From: Caballeronia glebae
GTDB taxonomy: Bacteria > Pseudomonadota > Gammaproteobacteria > Burkholderiales > Burkholderiaceae
Direction: 5' to 3'
Assembly (NCBI RefSeq): GCF_001545035.1
Contig: NZ_FCOJ02000045.1
Location: forward strand, 1 to 64,000
DNA: 64,000 nucleotides
Under the pieces are notes generated by a model that worked only from the letters and a program-made list of their open reading frames with translations, had not been told where the DNA came from and ran no database searches. Each line of letters opens with the position of its first letter. Position 1 is the first letter of the stretch. Positions 54,971-64,000 of this stretch are shown here, in pieces. The position numbers and the translations under genes were made by a program.

Positions 54971-55423
54971 TCACAGGGGCTGTTGGGGTTGTAGATCCAT
55001 CGCAACAAGTACGCTGCACGAAACTCGGTCGAGTAGCCGACCATCATCTTGTCCGGTCCACCATCGTGCAAGAAGGCCGCTCCGATGGTGCCCAACCACA
55101 ATGAGGTCGATCTTCAGTTCCTCGGCGAACCGGGGGATCTGATTCATGGGATTTCCGATCGCGAAGTGGCCGGACGCCGCTACACCGAGTTGCGACAGTT
55201 TGCTCACTCCTTCACGCAATACTTCTTTCGCTGACATCTCCTCGAAATCGAAGGCAACTGCCGGTACCGCGTCAAGACCTCGCGCCCACGCGGCATCGTC
55301 GACCACAGCAAGGAGATGCGTTTCAGCGCCAAGCTGTCGCGCGAGTTCAGCACCGAGACGTAACGCGCAGCGTCCCTCTCGTGTGCCGTTGTAGCACAAT
55401 AAAATGCGCCGATAGGTGGCCAT
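54971..55423 (-). CDS. Universal stress protein (UspA family)
   Basis: A 150-residue UspA domain. TYRRILLCYNGTREGRCALRL forms the first strand and loop, and IDLIVVGHHRSGLLARWWTG with SVLVAMDL is the ATP-site region. ATG 55423 is set by GGGAGGGACC; a farther GTG would add 5 residues. Single-domain cytoplasmic stress protein, typical of low-oxygen or stationary-phase regulons. Confidence 0.9.
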   Translation of the reverse strand: MATYRRILLCYNGTREGRCALRLGAELARQLGAETHLLAVVDDAAWARGLDAVPAVAFDFEEMSAKEVLREGVSKLSQLGVAASGHFAIGNPMNQIPRFAEELKIDLIVVGHHRSGLLARWWTGQDDGRLLDRVSCSVLVAMDLQPQQPL

Positions 55424-55719
55424 GGTCCCTCCCCGCACTCTGGCGTTGAAACGCGGCTTCGAATACCTCGAAGCGTGATTTACCGACGTTGAGAGGCGGT
55501 AAAAAACCGTAGGAGCATGCCGTCGGCTGTGATGCCATAGCCGAGGAAAGACGCCCTCCGCAAAACCTGATTCAATCTCAGAGACTCAGCGCTTCAACGC
55601 CAGCGTGAGTGTTCCGCCCGGGCCTGGAACCGCCGGCCTTTAGATTGACAAGCGCACCGATGTTCGCACCCCACGTTCTCTGTTGAACCGGCACCGAGCG
55701 CACCCCTTGCCCCAAATGT
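55424..55719. other. Intergenic region upstream of the stress-protein gene
   Basis: No gene recognised. It should contain the promoter of the universal stress gene (minus). Confidence 0.4.
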
Positions 55720-55732
55720 ATCACATTGTGAT
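55720..55732. promoter_or_regulatory. Palindromic operator, site G
   Basis: Perfect ATCACA-T-TGTGAT with GT on the left and GTATGCG on the right, like site D. It lies 297 bases from the universal stress start (minus), and no intact gene follows closely on the plus strand. Confidence 0.7.
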
Positions 55733-56056
55733 GTATGCGCATTGGTCTTCGCCTGTCATCGATCTGAATGATCGTCGCTCTTTTCAAATGTTTCATGTGG
55801 GCAGATGCCGTCGGTGTCGCTGAATATGAATGCCGTCGAGCATGGTACCGGGTGCCGGTCTATGGCGCCAGGCGTCGCCGCGTGCGCATCCTGATTGGGA
55901 TCGTAGTAGGTGCACGCGATTACCGTGGGCGGGATGCGCTGCACGTGCGCGCGAAGCACCGCGAAATCCCTGGTCGCGTAGCTATTGTCTAGCGTCAGCC
56001 GTCTGGGATGAGCTTTTCCGGGTGAGCTGTGTTTGCGCACCGCATCAATCTTTTGC

Positions 56057-56069
56057 ATCATATCGTGAT
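56057..56069. promoter_or_regulatory. Palindromic operator, site H
   Basis: ATCATA-T-CGTGAT (two mismatches) followed by ATATTTTGACC, matching site A in its flanks. It lies 32 bases before the small membrane-peptide gene of this locus. Confidence 0.6.
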
Positions 56070-56100
56070 ATATTTTGACCAATGTTTCCGGGGAACGGAT

Positions 56101-56290
56101 ATGCTGGTCACAAGCGAATTTGAAACGGCCCGCCTGAGCGTCGTGCTCGCCCTGCCCGGCGTAGTCTTGGTCAGTGCCCTACTGAGCACACTTCATCTGA
56201 ACAACTGGCCTCCCGAAACTGACGAGCGCAGCCCTCGGAGCCCTCATCGGCCTCGCGTTGATCGAAGTTGTTCCCGCCGTTTCATAGAAG
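56101..56290 (+). pseudogene. Small membrane-peptide gene, frameshifted copy
   Basis: ATG 56101 opens MLVTSEFETARLSVVLALPGV and reaches LHLNNWPPET in the same order as the intact gene at 34169. A shift near 56220 then breaks the frame; the other frame continues SAALGALIGLALIEVVPAVS to a stop near 56288, the expected second helix. One indel repairs it. Confidence 0.75.
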
Positions 56291-56558
56291 CGGGCGTACG
56301 ATTTTGCGCAACGAGCGACTTGGGGCGTCGGGAACCCAGAAGATCGCAGCTATCTAGTGCGAACACGGAGGGATGGCGATTTGACTCGCGGGGGCCCTAT
56401 GGTTGCGTCAAGGAAGCGCACAGAAACGCGAACTGTTCTTGTCGAATCGCGTGAGTACGCTTCGCTGCACAAGATCAGCACGACGCGACATGACTCTCAT
56501 GTGTTGCGCGCGCATCGACCGCTCCATCATTGGCTTGCTGAACTCGACAGATGACATC

Positions 56559-58239
<1,681 letters not shown>

Positions 58240-58287
58240 CTATGCGTCAGCGCTTCCGGCGCAGCGGCGGTTCAAACAAATCGAACT

Positions 58288-58779
58288 TCAGCCATCGTCG
58301 CGCTCCCCATCATCCGATTCCATGCGCGGGTCGGGGGGCCGTGGCCGGAAACCCTGCAGCTCGGCATGCGCCTGCGCCATGAACACATCAGGCCAGGTGC
58401 CGCACAGGATCTCGAACGGGATCCGCGCGTCGAGCAGGGGCGCGGCGAGACCACGGTCTTCCGGCGAGTCGCCCCACAAGACCCGCTGTACCAGGACCAC
58501 GGCACCGCATTTCGCGATGTGCTCGAGCGCGGGCTCGAATTCTTTGCCGAAGAGCAACGGGCCATAGGTCTGCGCGAGAACGGTCATGACCCGCAATTCA
58601 ATATGGCTGGGTTTGACGGGCAGGGGCACGGCGCGTCCTTCGACGATGTGGACTATCGCGCCCGCACGGCGGCGCCGCGTGATGGTCCGGTCGAGTTCGA
58701 GCATGATGCGCGCGACTTCCGGGTCGGGAAACGACTCGAATGCCTCGTCGTCGTCAAAGTTGTCTGCACCCTGCGCCAC
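58288..58779 (-). CDS. Hypothetical acidic protein
   Basis: A 163-residue protein starting at GTG 58779, with GAGAGCAGGGCC before it. Acidic at both ends (DNFDDDEAFESFPD; ESDDGERDDG) with a basic stretch TITRRRRAG and a central helical/strand part (RVMTVLAQTYGPLLFGKEF). Not recognised. Convergent with the flavohemoglobin gene. Confidence 0.6.
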   Translation of the reverse strand: MAQGADNFDDDEAFESFPDPEVARIMLELDRTITRRRRAGAIVHIVEGRAVPLPVKPSHIELRVMTVLAQTYGPLLFGKEFEPALEHIAKCGAVVLVQRVLWGDSPEDRGLAAPLLDARIPFEILCGTWPDVFMAQAHAELQGFRPRPPDPRMESDDGERDDG

Positions 58780-59080
58780 GGCCCTGCTCTCTATAGTAGA
58801 TTGGCATTCTTCAACTTTACCACCAAAACGCTACTGCAATAATATTTGTTAATAGGACTACGAATTATATAACAACGTACAAACTGCCATGTAAGCTGGT
58901 GCGAAGATGCCGCCATGGGCGCGCGTCGACCGCGCAGCAAGTAAGGCCGATCATGCGCTTTTGCGTTGCGCAGGCTCAGGTTCGGCCTGCAATACAGCGC
59001 CTGCATACCCATAGGCTTCGTGAGTGTGCGCAGGTGGCGACCGACCTCGTGACCCTACCGGAGCAGCAAACGCGTACGGC
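58780..59080. other. AT-rich intergenic region
   Basis: 58800-58875 is strikingly AT-rich for this genome and likely holds the promoter of the hypothetical gene. No gene seen. Confidence 0.4.
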
Positions 59081-59084
59081 TCGT

Positions 59085-59156
59085 CGATATCGCAAGCCCG
59101 GCGCAAGCACCACGTTCAGCTTGTGTTTTCCGCTCGAAGCAGTCCATGCAGCCTGA
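59085..59156 (+). pseudogene. Histidine kinase 3' scrap
   Basis: RKPGASTTFSLCFPLEA is the last strand of a HATPase domain (G-TTF-L-FPL), ending just inside the following response-regulator start. Nothing upstream is conserved. Confidence 0.5.
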
Positions 59157-59358
59157 ACCCGGCATCCGGCTGTTGCTGATTGATGACTACGCGGTCCCTC
59201 GCAACGGCGTTCGCCTGACGCTCGGAACCGGGTTGCGCGCGCAGCAACCTGCGCTGGCGGTGTTGACGCTCAGCATCTACGGCGAAGAGATGTTCGCGTT
59301 GCGTCCGATCGAACATGCCACGGCTGGCTACTGCACCGGGCGTATCGACCGAGACTGA
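59146..59358 (+). pseudogene. Response regulator relic cut by an IS3-type element
   Basis: MQPEPGIRLLLIDDYAVPRNGVRLTL is the start of a NarL-type receiver, then PALAVLTLSIYGEEMFALRPIEHATAGY from its later part. The piece with the phosphoacceptor Asp is deleted. The frame ends in a TGA that seems to be the first bases of the neighbouring IS relic (TGACCTTGCCCC). Confidence 0.65.
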
Positions 59359-59649
59359 CCTTGCCCCTGTTTCACGAATCCCATAGCTGAAGACATCAGG
59401 CCCCTTGCCCTCGCTGAGCGGCGGCCAATTCTTCTCGAACGTCATGGGGCTGACGTAGTTCAATGTCGAATGCAGTCGGCGGGCATTGTAGAAGCCGAGC
59501 CAGTCGATAATTTCATCCGTCGCATCACGCCGCGTCGCGAAGTGCCGACCGTGCAGTCGTGCGACCTTCAGCGAAGCCCACAGGCTTTCGGTCGGTGCAT
59601 ATCCTAACAATCGCCGCGCCGGCTCATCGATGAGCGCGTATTCGCGCAA
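59356..59649 (-). pseudogene. IS3-family transposase C-terminal relic
   Basis: Minus-strand frame with APTESLWASLKVARLHG, RFATRR-like HFATRRDATDEIIDWL and FYNARRLHSTLNYVSPMTFEKNW, the end of IS3/IS407-type OrfB with the catalytic Glu. TGACCTTGCCCCTGTTTCAC at 59356 is a probable IS end. The 5' part is missing. Confidence 0.8.
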
Positions 59650-59782
59650 ATCGATTTCTGATTGCGATCTAAGTGTCGCGTTTCGCCGTCATGACCCGAA
59701 GGTTACCGCCAACGAAAAAGCAGGCGGGGAGCAGCCTCGAAAGCCGCTCGCCGCCCGCAAAGGGCTCAAACCATCGTCGTTC

Positions 59783-61057
59783 TTACTTCTGAGCGATATT
59801 CGCCTTGTTGAACGCACCGGCCTGATTGACGACCGTCGCATTGCCCACACCGCTTTGTGCCGTCGTAGCCGTGTTGGCGAAGCCGGCTTGCGTAATCAAT
59901 GCCGTGTTGTACGAACCCGCTTGCGAAGCGTTCGCGCTGTTGAGGTCGCCGACCTGGGCGATGGTCAGATCTTCCTTCGCGCCCGACTGCGATGCCTTGA
60001 TGTCGTTGTAGCCGCCGAGCTGACCGGCCAGCAACGTGGACTCGAACGCGGCCTGCTGCGTCAGATCCATCTTGTTGTGCGCGCCGACTTGCGCCGCGAT
60101 GACGGTGTTGCCGCTTCCGTAGTTCTGGCGCGCCGCCGCCTTGTTGGTGTCGCCGTCCTGAATCAGGAGCGCCGTGTCGTTCGACGAACGGATCTGGTCG
60201 ATGTAGCCTTCGTTGTATTGCGAGCCGGTCTGGATGATCGTCGTCGTATCGTTGGTGGCGTAGCTCTGGTTGATTTGAGCGTAGTGCGGTGCGTTGGCGC
60301 CGCTCTGTACGATCGTGTTCGTGTTATTGCCGCCGTATTCCGAGTGGATGCGCGAACGTGCCGCGTCGCTCTCCTTGATCGACGCGTGATCGCCCACTTC
60401 CGACCATTGCTCGATCGTGGCGTCCGTGCCGCCGCCCGTCTGCTCGACGCGCGCGTGGTTGTAGCCGCCGTCACGCTGGTCGATCGTCGCGATGCCCGCC
60501 TTGCCGCCTTGCAAGATGTCGACCGTGTTGGCCACCGTGTTGGTCTGCGTGACGGTCGCCTTGGCGCCGTCGGTCTGGCCCGAGGTCATGCCCGTGCCCT
60601 GATCGATGTTGACCGTGTTGTAGGCCGAGCCATTGCGGGTGATCGAGGCCGTCGCGTTCTTGCCGGCCTGCTTGACCGTGTCGGTGTCATACATCGACGA
60701 CGTTTGCGAGATCGTCGCGGTGAGGCTGTTGCCGTTTTGGCGGACCGTCGTATTTTCGCCGGTCGTCTGCTTTTGCGTGACGGTCGCGCTCAGCTTCGAC
60801 GCACCCTTGACGTTCCCGCTTTGCTGGATATCGGTGACGTTGTAGCCGCCTGCGTCCGAACTGACGCTGGCGTTCGCGCCGTCTGCGGATTGCAGCACGT
60901 TCACCTTGTCGTTGTGCGAATTCGTCTGCGTCACACCCGCGATGTTGCCGTTGCCGAACTGGTTGACCGTTGCGCCTTCGAAGCTCGAATCGGCGAATGC
61001 CGACGTCGATGCCAGTGCTGCCAGACCCATAGCGATGGTGATTGCCTTGACTTTCAT
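59783..61057 (-). CDS. Long curlin-repeat (CsgA-like) amyloid protein
   Basis: A 424-residue secreted protein. Signal peptide residues 1-22 (MGLAALASTSAFA end), then about twenty imperfect repeats of 18-23 residues with the curlin pattern N-x5-Q-xG-x4-N: for example AGSYNTALITQAGFANTATTAQSG and GAHNKMDLTQQ. E. coli CsgA has five repeats, so this is unusually long. Gln, Asn and Thr dominate and Cys is absent. ATG 61057 has GAGGCATAAAA. It is preceded by a truncated CsgB-like gene; no csgEFG export genes are in the window. Confidence 0.85.
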   Translation of the reverse strand: MKVKAITIAMGLAALASTSAFADSSFEGATVNQFGNGNIAGVTQTNSHNDKVNVLQSADGANASVSSDAGGYNVTDIQQSGNVKGASKLSATVTQKQTTGENTTVRQNGNSLTATISQTSSMYDTDTVKQAGKNATASITRNGSAYNTVNIDQGTGMTSGQTDGAKATVTQTNTVANTVDILQGGKAGIATIDQRDGGYNHARVEQTGGGTDATIEQWSEVGDHASIKESDAARSRIHSEYGGNNTNTIVQSGANAPHYAQINQSYATNDTTTIIQTGSQYNEGYIDQIRSSNDTALLIQDGDTNKAAARQNYGSGNTVIAAQVGAHNKMDLTQQAAFESTLLAGQLGGYNDIKASQSGAKEDLTIAQVGDLNSANASQAGSYNTALITQAGFANTATTAQSGVGNATVVNQAGAFNKANIAQK

Positions 61058-61216
61058 TTTTATGCCTCGTTGATTGATGTTTTAATTACAGCAATTCGTA
61101 ACCCTAAAGGCAGCCAGCCCCCGCCGACCACCGATTCCACCCCATTCACCACATCCACACCGAAATCAAACTTCCTGGTCTCCTCGCCCCGGCATATCGC
61201 CGGCAAGGATCACTGC

Positions 61217-61512
61217 CTACTTCATGAGGACTGCCGCCCTCGCACCGCCAGTCTGCGTGACCGACAGTCCCGAGCCATTCCGGTTCTGCAGAATCGAAAT
61301 CTCGTTGTTGGTACCGAGCTGCGTCACCTGCGACGACATCGAGTTTCCGATCTGCGTAACCGTTGCTTCGTTACCGCTGCCGTTCTGCACCGCGATCGAA
61401 CGGTTGTACTGTCCCGCCTGATAACCGGCGTACTGGTTGGCGACGCCGCTTTGCTGCAGCACCGTCCAGTTGTCGTTGCCCGCCTGCGCAGTCGCCGCCG
61501 CATTGGGCCGGG
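61217..61512 (-). pseudogene. CsgB-like minor curlin, N-terminus lost
   Basis: The last 95 or so codons: GNDNWTVLQQSGVANQYAGYQAGQYNRSIAVQNGSGNEATVTQIG, then NEISILQNRNGSGLSVTQTG and the end RAAVLMK. The curlin pattern with a basic tail resembles CsgB nucleators. Upstream the frame runs into sequence antisense to an IS21 relic, so the signal peptide and first repeats are gone. It lies 159 bases upstream of the CsgA-like gene on the same strand. Confidence 0.75.
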
Positions 61513-61980
61513 CAACGAGCGAGCTATCAACGCAATGTGCGGCCACTATCTCTTCGAGCCTGAATTCTGCAACCGAGCGGCCGGCTGGGAGAAAGGCATC
61601 GTTGAGAAGAACGTTCAAGACCGGCGTCGACAGATTTGGCACGATGCAATCAATATTCGATGGGAGTCGCTCGAGGTCCTCAACATATGGTTGGCGGAGC
61701 GATGCCAACAGGCCTGGAAGCAGCTGAGACATCCACAATGGCCGGAACTGAGCGTCGAAGATGCCTTGGCCGACGAACGCCCACGGCTGATGCAGGTTCC
61801 GAACCCGTTCGACGGCTACATTGAGAAGCCGGTGCGCGTTTCGCCGTGTGTCGTCGTTGCTCACAGCAGTCCGCGTATCGGATATGCGCCCAATCGCTTG
61901 AGGCACGCTACCGATGCGCGAATTGCCTTGCTCCGTACTGTCAGGCGGGATGGACTCCGGAAAATCAACGGCCGTTAAAG
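61513..61980 (+). pseudogene. IS21 IstA relic inside the curlin locus
   Basis: CGHYLFEPEFCNRAAGWEKGIVEKNVQDRRRQIW, then LEVLNIWLAERCQQAWKQLRHP and PFDGYIEKPVRVS, is the part of IstA after the DDE core. Later codons are frameshifted. It adjoins the break point of the CsgB-like gene and probably caused its truncation. Confidence 0.8.
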
Positions 61981-62116
61981 CCAAGGCTTCGCAGCAAGTT
62001 CACACGGTGTTTTCTCGAACGCTGTCGAGGCTAGCGCCGTGCCAGCTCGCAACACTCTGATCGATCGCTCCTGTTTCAGTTCGCCTGTCGAAAAAGCATC
62101 AGATCAGCAGCGGCGA
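61981..62116. other. Junction region between IS21 relic and TniQ gene
   Basis: No gene. A short AT-rich run at 62118-62135 may mark an element end. Confidence 0.35.
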
Positions 62117-62641
62117 TTATAAAAATATACCCAATTGACAACTTCGCGAGTAGATGGCGTTGACAGATTCATTTCGCGGAGGTGGCTGCTCCCTTGTAGA
62201 GTGGCGAGAGCGGCCCGATTCCAAGACGGTTCGATGACCCGGGCATAGAGTTATAGACTCGAGTTGGTGCAGAACGCTGTGATACCCATGCGAAAGACAT
62301 CGTCGGCAAAAGCGAAACACATCGCTGTACCGTTGCTCGCCCATTCGGTCAATGACTGCCATTCGCACAATGTCGGCTGGCAATCGCAGATGTTCGCATA
62401 GGTGGCGTACGTCAATCAGATCACGGTATGGTGCCACGCCCTCGTAAGGATCGATGTCGGGACCCATGAATCGCGCGACAATCGCCCCAGACAAAGCGTT
62501 GGCTCGCTCAAACTTCCACAGAATCGAAACCAGAGACTCGTGAGGATAGATCCAGCTTCTCTGGAAAAGATAACCGAGCGCAGGAGACAGACTGCTCTCA
62601 TCAAGTGTGAGGATTGGGAACTTAAGCTCCAGGAGCGGCAT
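62117..62641 (-). CDS. TniQ-family transposition protein, C-terminally shortened
   Basis: 174 residues from ATG 62641, 4 bases after the stop of the ATPase gene. WIYPHESLVSILWKFERANAL and FRFCRRCLSHGYHSVLHQLESITLCPGH with its CxxC...CPxH zinc site are TniQ hallmarks. TniQ proteins usually have 300 or more residues. After SGRSRHSTREQ the sequence is not family-like, so it is probably truncated. TniQ helps Tn7/Tn5053-type elements choose their target. Confidence 0.75.
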   Translation of the reverse strand: MPLLELKFPILTLDESSLSPALGYLFQRSWIYPHESLVSILWKFERANALSGAIVARFMGPDIDPYEGVAPYRDLIDVRHLCEHLRLPADIVRMAVIDRMGEQRYSDVFRFCRRCLSHGYHSVLHQLESITLCPGHRTVLESGRSRHSTREQPPPRNESVNAIYSRSCQLGIFL

Positions 62642-62645
62642 CGTT

Positions 62646-63587
62646 CTATGCCGCGGCGACGAGGACGCGTCCCGTGGCATGACGAGACTGTACGTATCCG
62701 CACTGTCGCACCGCGTGCTCCCAGAGGACCTCATCTGGACGATACCCGCGACCATCGCGTAGCTCGTCTTTTAGGACGATCTCGACCGCTCGCGTAAACG
62801 ATTCCATCGGTACCTCAAGCTCGCCAGGGAGATTTGCCTTGTGATGAGGTGCCTCGAACGCTCTCCACAGCGTATCCGCGTCGTTGACAAGCCGAAAGCC
62901 TGAATTGAACGCTCGCGGTACATAGAAGCGCGAGAAGCTCCAGTCACTCTCTTCCGGATAGGCCGTGTGATCGTAGCCGTTCAGGCACGTCGCAACGTCG
63001 TGCGCATTCCGAATGCCAGAGAATACGAGTTCCTCTACCATTAAGCGCGCAACGATCTGAGTCTTGCCGGCGACCTGCATCGCGTGTTTCTGGCCGAGCA
63101 GCTCTTGCTGACCGACGAGGAACGTGAACAGCTTGATCTGCTGCCTGTCGAGAGCGTCATGAACATCACGCAGCCACTCGTATTCATTGTCGTTATAGCG
63201 CTGAGCTTCGTCGCAGAAGAGCAGCACGACGCCGCTGCCCGCGCAGGAAGCCGCCTGTCGAATTCGCAGCGTCAGGCGCATTCGTTTTGACGTGTTAGAA
63301 CCTCCGTTTGGGTCAGGATCGCCTACCGCCTCTAGAAGATTCGCAAAGAACCGCCCCTCAGCGTGTCGCGGCTTGTGCTCGCATTGAGCGTGAAACGTAG
63401 TCACACGCGGATTGTTGCGCGCCAGCAAAAGACGAATATACTCAATCGCTCGAGTTTTACCGTAAGCGACTCGGCTGGGCCAGTCCCTGATTCGCGCGCG
63501 CGTGAGGCATGATGGCGCTGTCGTGGTGAGGTTCGTATAGATCACGGGGGATCGTCTCCATGATCGGCAATCGTGGACACGATCCAC
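62646..63587 (-). CDS. TniB/TnsC-like AAA+ ATPase
   Basis: A 313-codon frame. Walker A-like PSRVAYGKTRAIEYI near residue 40, Walker B VVLLFCDEAQRYNDNEYEW, then a sensor region IKLFTFLVGQQELLG and QIVARLMVEELVFSG. This is the ATPase regulator of Tn7/Tn5053-type transposition. The first 25 residues (MDRVHDCRSWRRS...) look foreign, so the natural N-terminus was probably cut where an IS66-type relic begins. It is coupled to the TniQ gene. No transposase is present. Confidence 0.8.
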   Translation of the reverse strand: MDRVHDCRSWRRSPVIYTNLTTTAPSCLTRARIRDWPSRVAYGKTRAIEYIRLLLARNNPRVTTFHAQCEHKPRHAEGRFFANLLEAVGDPDPNGGSNTSKRMRLTLRIRQAASCAGSGVVLLFCDEAQRYNDNEYEWLRDVHDALDRQQIKLFTFLVGQQELLGQKHAMQVAGKTQIVARLMVEELVFSGIRNAHDVATCLNGYDHTAYPEESDWSFSRFYVPRAFNSGFRLVNDADTLWRAFEAPHHKANLPGELEVPMESFTRAVEIVLKDELRDGRGYRPDEVLWEHAVRQCGYVQSRHATGRVLVAAA

Positions 63588-63603
63588 GCAAATCTATCCA
63601 GAT

Positions 63604-63858
63604 CTACCCGGTTAAGGGCGTAGGCGGAGTGGCCAGCTTCAGTTTGTCGGTCACGTTCCAAGGCAGCAATTCGTCGATGCGTGAGATCTTGTGATCAGCG
63701 ATATGGGTCAGGACGTACTCCAGATAGGCGCGCGGGTTGATCCCGTTGAGCTTTGCCGACCCGATCAAGCTATACATCGCGGCGGCTCGCTCGCCCCCGC
63801 TGTCAGAGCCGACGAACAGATAGTTCTTGCGTTTATGCTGATCTGAGCATAACCGCAA
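63604..63858 (-). pseudogene. IS66-family transposase C-terminal relic
   Basis: [41 protein letters not shown], then [14 protein letters not shown], is the end of IS66 TnpC. Sequence above about 63840 is unrelated, so the 5' part is missing. Confidence 0.85.
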
Positions 63859-63881
63859 TTATGCACAGTTGCGGATTATGC
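63847..63881. repeat. Imperfect palindrome at an element junction
   Basis: GCATAACCGCAATTATGC is followed by an inverted partner ending GCGGATTATGC. It lies where the IS66 relic stops and may be the end of another element. Confidence 0.5.
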
Positions 63882-63939
63882 GGAGCGAGGGTGGCGGTCC
63901 TGAGCCATCAGGATTCCGCCACAAATTACTCGACATAAT

Positions 63940-64000
63940 CAAAGCGCCTCCAGGAATTTCAGCAGCGCGTCCGGTGGCCGGTAGCGCGAGCGACGGGTCG
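63940..64000 (-). CDS. C-terminus of an unidentified ORF (runs off window)
   Basis: The minus frame ends TRRSRYRPPDALLKFLEAL then TGA. The tail looks like that of a mobile-element protein, but too little is visible to name it. Confidence 0.3.

Noticed and set aside
55756-56082. 108-codon minus frame with a similar frame near 8976-9206
   Set aside because: Similarity follows from the duplicated locus; the frame crosses the operator and has no family features.
59630-61530. Plus-strand open frame of more than 600 codons
   Set aside because: It is antisense to the curlin-repeat gene, whose repeat structure keeps the opposite frame open; Arg/Val/Asp-rich nonsense. Only its last part (from about 61513) is a real IstA relic.

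Overview
The window looks like an accessory region (megaplasmid, second chromosome or genomic island) of a Burkholderiaceae bacterium of the Paraburkholderia/Caballeronia/Burkholderia group. The evidence is high-GC coding sequence, a DUF4148 exported protein, DUF1840, DUF1488 and DUF2934 proteins typical of this group, and insertion-sequence remnants of many families. No rRNA, tRNA, CRISPR array or replication origin was seen. Assignments come from reading sequence and motifs, without database searches.

Layout. 1-7.9 kb: the end of an aldehyde dehydrogenase gene, a collapsed M20 amidohydrolase, an exported beta-propeller-like gene split by an IS21-type element, a complete-looking IS with terminal inverted repeats but a frameshifted transposase, and a Nudix gene with a premature stop. 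8-16 kb: a double-glycine-leader peptide gene, a decayed copy of the PAS-flavohemoglobin locus found again at 56-58 kb, a LuxR-type response regulator, and two tandem hybrid histidine kinases that share a nearly identical 1-kb block. 16-34 kb: scattered intact genes (DUF4148, SagB/ThcOx-type dehydrogenase, molybdopterin oxidoreductase fused to a cytochrome b membrane domain, DUF2934, DUF1488, SdhB-like, hemerythrin, small HMA-like protein, cysteine synthase, DUF1840) among many gene relics (IS6, HicB, GGDEF, IS1182, NRAMP, uracil-DNA glycosylase, AhpD, MarR, IS110, IS21). 34-50.6 kb: a MarR regulator and then a tightly packed 12-gene operon: ThDP-dependent pyruvate oxidase-like enzyme, enolase-superfamily enzyme, repeat membrane protein, gluconate-dehydrogenase-type small subunit, GMC flavoprotein, SDR, GH15 glucoamylase/trehalase, terminal oxidase subunits II-I-III, a small membrane protein and a triheme cytochrome c. 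50.6-58.8 kb: glycogen-debranching-type enzyme with an early frameshift, cyclopropane fatty acid synthase, universal stress protein, PAS protein and flavohemoglobin. 59-64 kb: a truncated two-component pair, IS3 relic, a long curlin-repeat protein with a truncated partner, IS21 relic, TniQ/TniB-like transposition genes and IS66 relic.

The thread tying the window together is an odd palindrome, ATCACA-N-TGTGAT flanked by A/T, seen at eight places: 9215, 30344, 32551, 34120, 35809, 52897, 55720 and 56057. The sites lie in front of the oxidase operon, a family of small membrane peptides, the debranching/cfa pair, and relics of the same genes. I infer a regulon for stress, low oxygen or nitric oxide, perhaps controlled by the MarR-type protein at 35214. 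In content it resembles the low-oxygen-activated locus described in Burkholderia cenocepacia. The operon would take electrons from a sugar or sugar acid through a GMC flavoprotein and triheme cytochrome c to its own oxidase. That oxidase lacks the usual proton-channel glutamate and lysine.
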